This document shows, piece after piece, positions 61,925 through 64,000 of a stretch of DNA of 64,000 nucleotides (the first letter of the stretch is position 1; each line of letters opens with the position of its first letter). Under the pieces are notes generated by a model. The model was not told where the DNA came from. It saw only the letters and a list, made by a program, of their open reading frames with translations, and searched no databases. The stretch comes from Aminithiophilus ramosus. Its GTDB lineage: Bacteria > Synergistota > Synergistia > Synergistales > Aminithiophilaceae. A program made the translations under genes and the position numbers. The DNA lies in contig NZ_CP072943.1 in assembly GCF_018069705.1 (NCBI RefSeq), positions 2,295,453 to 2,359,452 on the forward strand, written 5' to 3'.

Positions 61925-63730
61925 GTGACGGATAAAAAGGCCTTGCTGCGGGAAATCTTCGGTTTCACCCATTTTCGGCCGGGTCAGGAGGCGATCATCG
62001 ACGCCCTCCTGGCCCGGCGCGACACGCTGGCCGTCATGCCCACAGGGGCGGGCAAGTCTCTCTGCTTCCAGATCCCGGCCCTCCTCTTCGACGGCCTCTC
62101 CCTCGTCATCTCCCCGCTGATCTCTCTCATGAAGGACCAGGTCAGCGCCCTCAGACAGGCCGGAGTCGAGGCCGCCTACCTCAACAGCGCCCTCACGCCT
62201 TCCCAGATGGAGACCGTCGTGGACAGGGCCCGGAAGGGGACCTACAAGATTCTCTACGTCGCGCCCGAACGGCTCCTGACGTCGGGATTCCTCTCCCTGG
62301 TCCGCTCCTGCCCTCCCCCCTTCGTCGCCGTCGACGAGGCCCACTGCGTCTCCCAGTGGGGCCAGGACTTCCGCCCCGGCTATCTCGACATCGCCCCCTT
62401 CATCGAGGGGCTCTCCGGCCGCCCCGTCCTAGGCGCCTTCACGGCCACGGCCACGCCCCAGGTCCGCGACGACGTGACGGCCCTCCTCTGTCTGCGCAAC
62501 CCCCTCGTGACGACGACAGGCTTCGACAGGCCCAACCTGACCTTCGAGGTCCGCTCCCCCGCGAACAAGGAGGCGGAGCTGAAGGGCTTTCTCGCCGAGA
62601 GAAGGGGCAAAAGCGGCATCGTCTACTGCCTGACGCGCAAAACCGTCGAGGAGGTCTGCGAAAGCCTCCGCGCGGCGGGCCACGAGGCCGTCCGCTACCA
62701 CGGGGGCCTCGACCAGGAGGAGCGCCGCGAGAACCAGGAGCGCTTCCAGAAGGACGAGGCGACGGTCATGGTGGCCACCAACGCCTTCGGCATGGGCATC
62801 GACAAGTCCAACGTGGCCTTCGTCGTCCACTACAACATGCCCAAAAACATCGAGAGCTACTACCAGGAGGCGGGCCGGGCCGGAAGGGACGGATCCCGCG
62901 CCGAATGCGTCCTCTTCTACGGCGGGCGCGACGTCGTCACCAACCAGTTCCTCATCGAAAAGGGGGAAGAGGCCTCGGGCGACGACGAGGCGTCGCGCCT
63001 TTTCCGCGAGACGGAGCGGCGCCGCCTCCGCCAGATGACCCTCTACTGCCGCAGCCGCGACTGCCTCCGGGCTCGAATCCTCCGCTACTTCGGAGAGGAG
63101 TCTCCCGACCGCTGCGACAACTGCTCCAACTGCCTCCAGACCTTCAGGGAAGTCGACGTCACCGTCGAGGCCCAGAAGATCCTCTCCTGCGTCCTGCGCA
63201 TGAAGGGACGTTTCGGCGTCAAGCTCCTCATCGACACCCTCAGGGGATCGAAAAAGGCCAAGGTGCGCGAATTCGGCCTCGACGAGCTCTCCACCTACGG
63301 CATCATGGCCGACGAGAGCGAGGCCTCGCTGAAGGAAAAAATCGACGACCTCCTCTGCCGGGGCTACCTGACCGTCAGCGACGACCTTTCCCCCGTCGTC
63401 GGGACGACGGAAAAAGCCCGAGCCGTCCTCTTCCGCGGCGAAAAGCTCTTCATGAAGGTCCCCGAGCGCACGAGGCGGGCGCCGACGGCGACGGCGGAAC
63501 CGGCGGCCGACGGAGCCCTCTTCGACCGTCTCCGGGCCATCCGCAAGGGCCTCGCCGACAGCCAGGGCGTCCCGGCCTTCGTCATCTTCTCCGACGCCAC
63601 CCTGCGCCAGATGTGCGCCGACCACCCCCGCACGGAAGAGGAGCTCCTTCAGATCTCCGGCGTGGGCCAGGCCAAACTCCGCCAGTACGGAGCGGCCTTT
63701 CTGGAGGTGCTGAGGGACGAACGGCGCTGA
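61925..63730 (+). CDS. recQ: ATP-dependent DNA helicase RecQ
   Basis: A 601-residue 3'-5' helicase for recombination and repair. FTHFRPGQEAIIDALL is motif 0, MPTGAGKS the Walker A (about residue 38), VDEAHCVSQWGQDFRPGY motif II with the aromatic-rich loop, GAFTATATPQV motif III and YYQEAGRAGRDG motif VI. The RQC zinc cysteines are in LYCRSRDCLRARIL and CDNCSNCL. A C-terminal HRDC domain (FDRLRAIRKGLADSQGVPAF, then ISGVGQAKLRQYG) completes the canonical order. The GTG at 61925 lies eight bases from AAGGAA. Confidence 0.96.
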   Translation: MTDKKALLREIFGFTHFRPGQEAIIDALLARRDTLAVMPTGAGKSLCFQIPALLFDGLSLVISPLISLMKDQVSALRQAGVEAAYLNSALTPSQMETVVDRARKGTYKILYVAPERLLTSGFLSLVRSCPPPFVAVDEAHCVSQWGQDFRPGYLDIAPFIEGLSGRPVLGAFTATATPQVRDDVTALLCLRNPLVTTTGFDRPNLTFEVRSPANKEAELKGFLAERRGKSGIVYCLTRKTVEEVCESLRAAGHEAVRYHGGLDQEERRENQERFQKDEATVMVATNAFGMGIDKSNVAFVVHYNMPKNIESYYQEAGRAGRDGSRAECVLFYGGRDVVTNQFLIEKGEEASGDDEASRLFRETERRRLRQMTLYCRSRDCLRARILRYFGEESPDRCDNCSNCLQTFREVDVTVEAQKILSCVLRMKGRFGVKLLIDTLRGSKKAKVREFGLDELSTYGIMADESEASLKEKIDDLLCRGYLTVSDDLSPVVGTTEKARAVLFRGEKLFMKVPERTRRAPTATAEPAADGALFDRLRAIRKGLADSQGVPAFVIFSDATLRQMCADHPRTEEELLQISGVGQAKLRQYGAAFLEVLRDERR

Positions 63731-64000
63731 AGATCGAGCGCCAAGAGGGGGGGGACCCGACGGAAACGGACCGGCCCCTCAGGGAAATGCCCCCTCCGAT
63801 GGCGGCTCGACTAGGAGCCACCTCACGGGAAAAGGGGCCTCCTTTTTCGGCCCTCCCTCAAAAAAAGACCGGACTCGCAGATCGCAAGGATGAAGGCCCT
63901 CGGAACGGGATCGTTCCGAGGGCCTTCATCCTTTTCCGACGGGCCCCCGCGTCTGCAGAGGGACGGGGCTTCCGATCGCACTCATATGCAACATCCATAT
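63731..64000. other. 3' region after recQ with structured DNA, no gene
   Basis: Between 63769 and 63855 GGCCCCT and AGGGGCC enclose an inner GGCGGCTC/GAGCCACC helix followed by CCTTTTT, so a branched terminator-like structure follows recQ. A second hairpin is listed separately. No coding sequence was found up to the window end. Confidence 0.5.
63886..63937. terminator. Perfect 22-bp hairpin near the window end
   Basis: AAGGATGAAGGCCCTCGG.. (63886-63907) and its exact complement (63912-63933) flank a GGAT loop, followed by TTCC. Probably terminates recQ or the next gene beyond the window. Confidence 0.75.

Noticed and set aside
63769-63855. M-box-like or other metal riboswitch on the minus strand (AGGTGGCTCCTAG)
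   Set aside because: Only a partial resemblance, and there is no downstream gene in that orientation; a branched terminator of recQ is simpler.
1-64000. CRISPR array, prophage module or replication origin
   Set aside because: No regularly spaced direct repeats, cas genes, phage structural genes, DnaA boxes clusters or rRNA genes were seen.

Overview
The window looks like a chromosome segment of a GC-rich, diderm, amino-acid-using anaerobe. I lean towards Synergistota from the mix of genes (amino-acid racemase, permease, GltS and TAXI-type transport genes, an AzlCD exporter, a complete trp operon, GTG/TTG starts on strong Shine-Dalgarno sites), but no 16S gene or unique marker is present, so this is inference. 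No CRISPR array, prophage or replication origin was seen. || Layout. 0-5.7 kb: the start of a chemoreceptor gene (cut by the window edge), two divergent XRE regulators with near-identical recognition helices, a KefB-type cation/proton antiporter and an SprA-family protein. 5.8-13.7 kb: aromatic amino-acid synthesis. pheA converges on trpEGDCFBA, which is preceded by a consensus promoter, a 14-residue leader peptide with three tandem Trp codons and an attenuator. 13.9-16.8 kb: serine/threonine dehydratase, a free-standing 29-residue gene with its own promoter and terminator, the AzlCD exporter and two small membrane proteins. 17.4-27.8 kb: a very large cyclic beta-glucan synthase, an FMN-binding domain that lacks a start codon, and a DUF2993-like lipoprotein/exported protein. 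|| 28.2-49.7 kb is an accessory island beginning beside a tRNA-Leu(CAA). It contains an XRE regulator with palindromic operators, decayed reading frames, two related terminator-promoter-micropeptide modules encoding CxPC peptides, a HicB domain fused to an AT-rich membrane protein, and a nest of insertion sequences (IS3 inside IS5 inside an IS4 relic, with target duplications visible for IS3 and IS5). Its core is a tightly packed three-gene cassette at 36.3-48.1 kb: a 1709-residue DExH helicase with a degenerate MZB/DUF1998 region and a Vsr/DUF559-like nuclease tail, a SNF2-type helicase, and an Eco57I/PglX-type adenine methyltransferase. The composition resembles class 1 DISARM (DrmD plus DrmMI plus a DrmA/B-like helicase) or a DruE-type helicase system, but no separate drmB or drmC is present, so I regard it as the best candidate for a new or variant anti-phage system. 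The island closes with a secreted PDZ protein starting at ATT and a HicB pseudogene. || 49.9-64 kb returns to ordinary GC-rich sequence: a MerR-methyltransferase fusion, a permease with a HisD-family dehydrogenase, a TAXI solute-receptor gene welded out of frame to a gltS gene lacking its start, an MFS exporter, an NCS2 permease with a phosphoribosyltransferase, two small Ser/Thr-rich proteins (one with a zinc ribbon), an Asp/Glu racemase-family enzyme and recQ.
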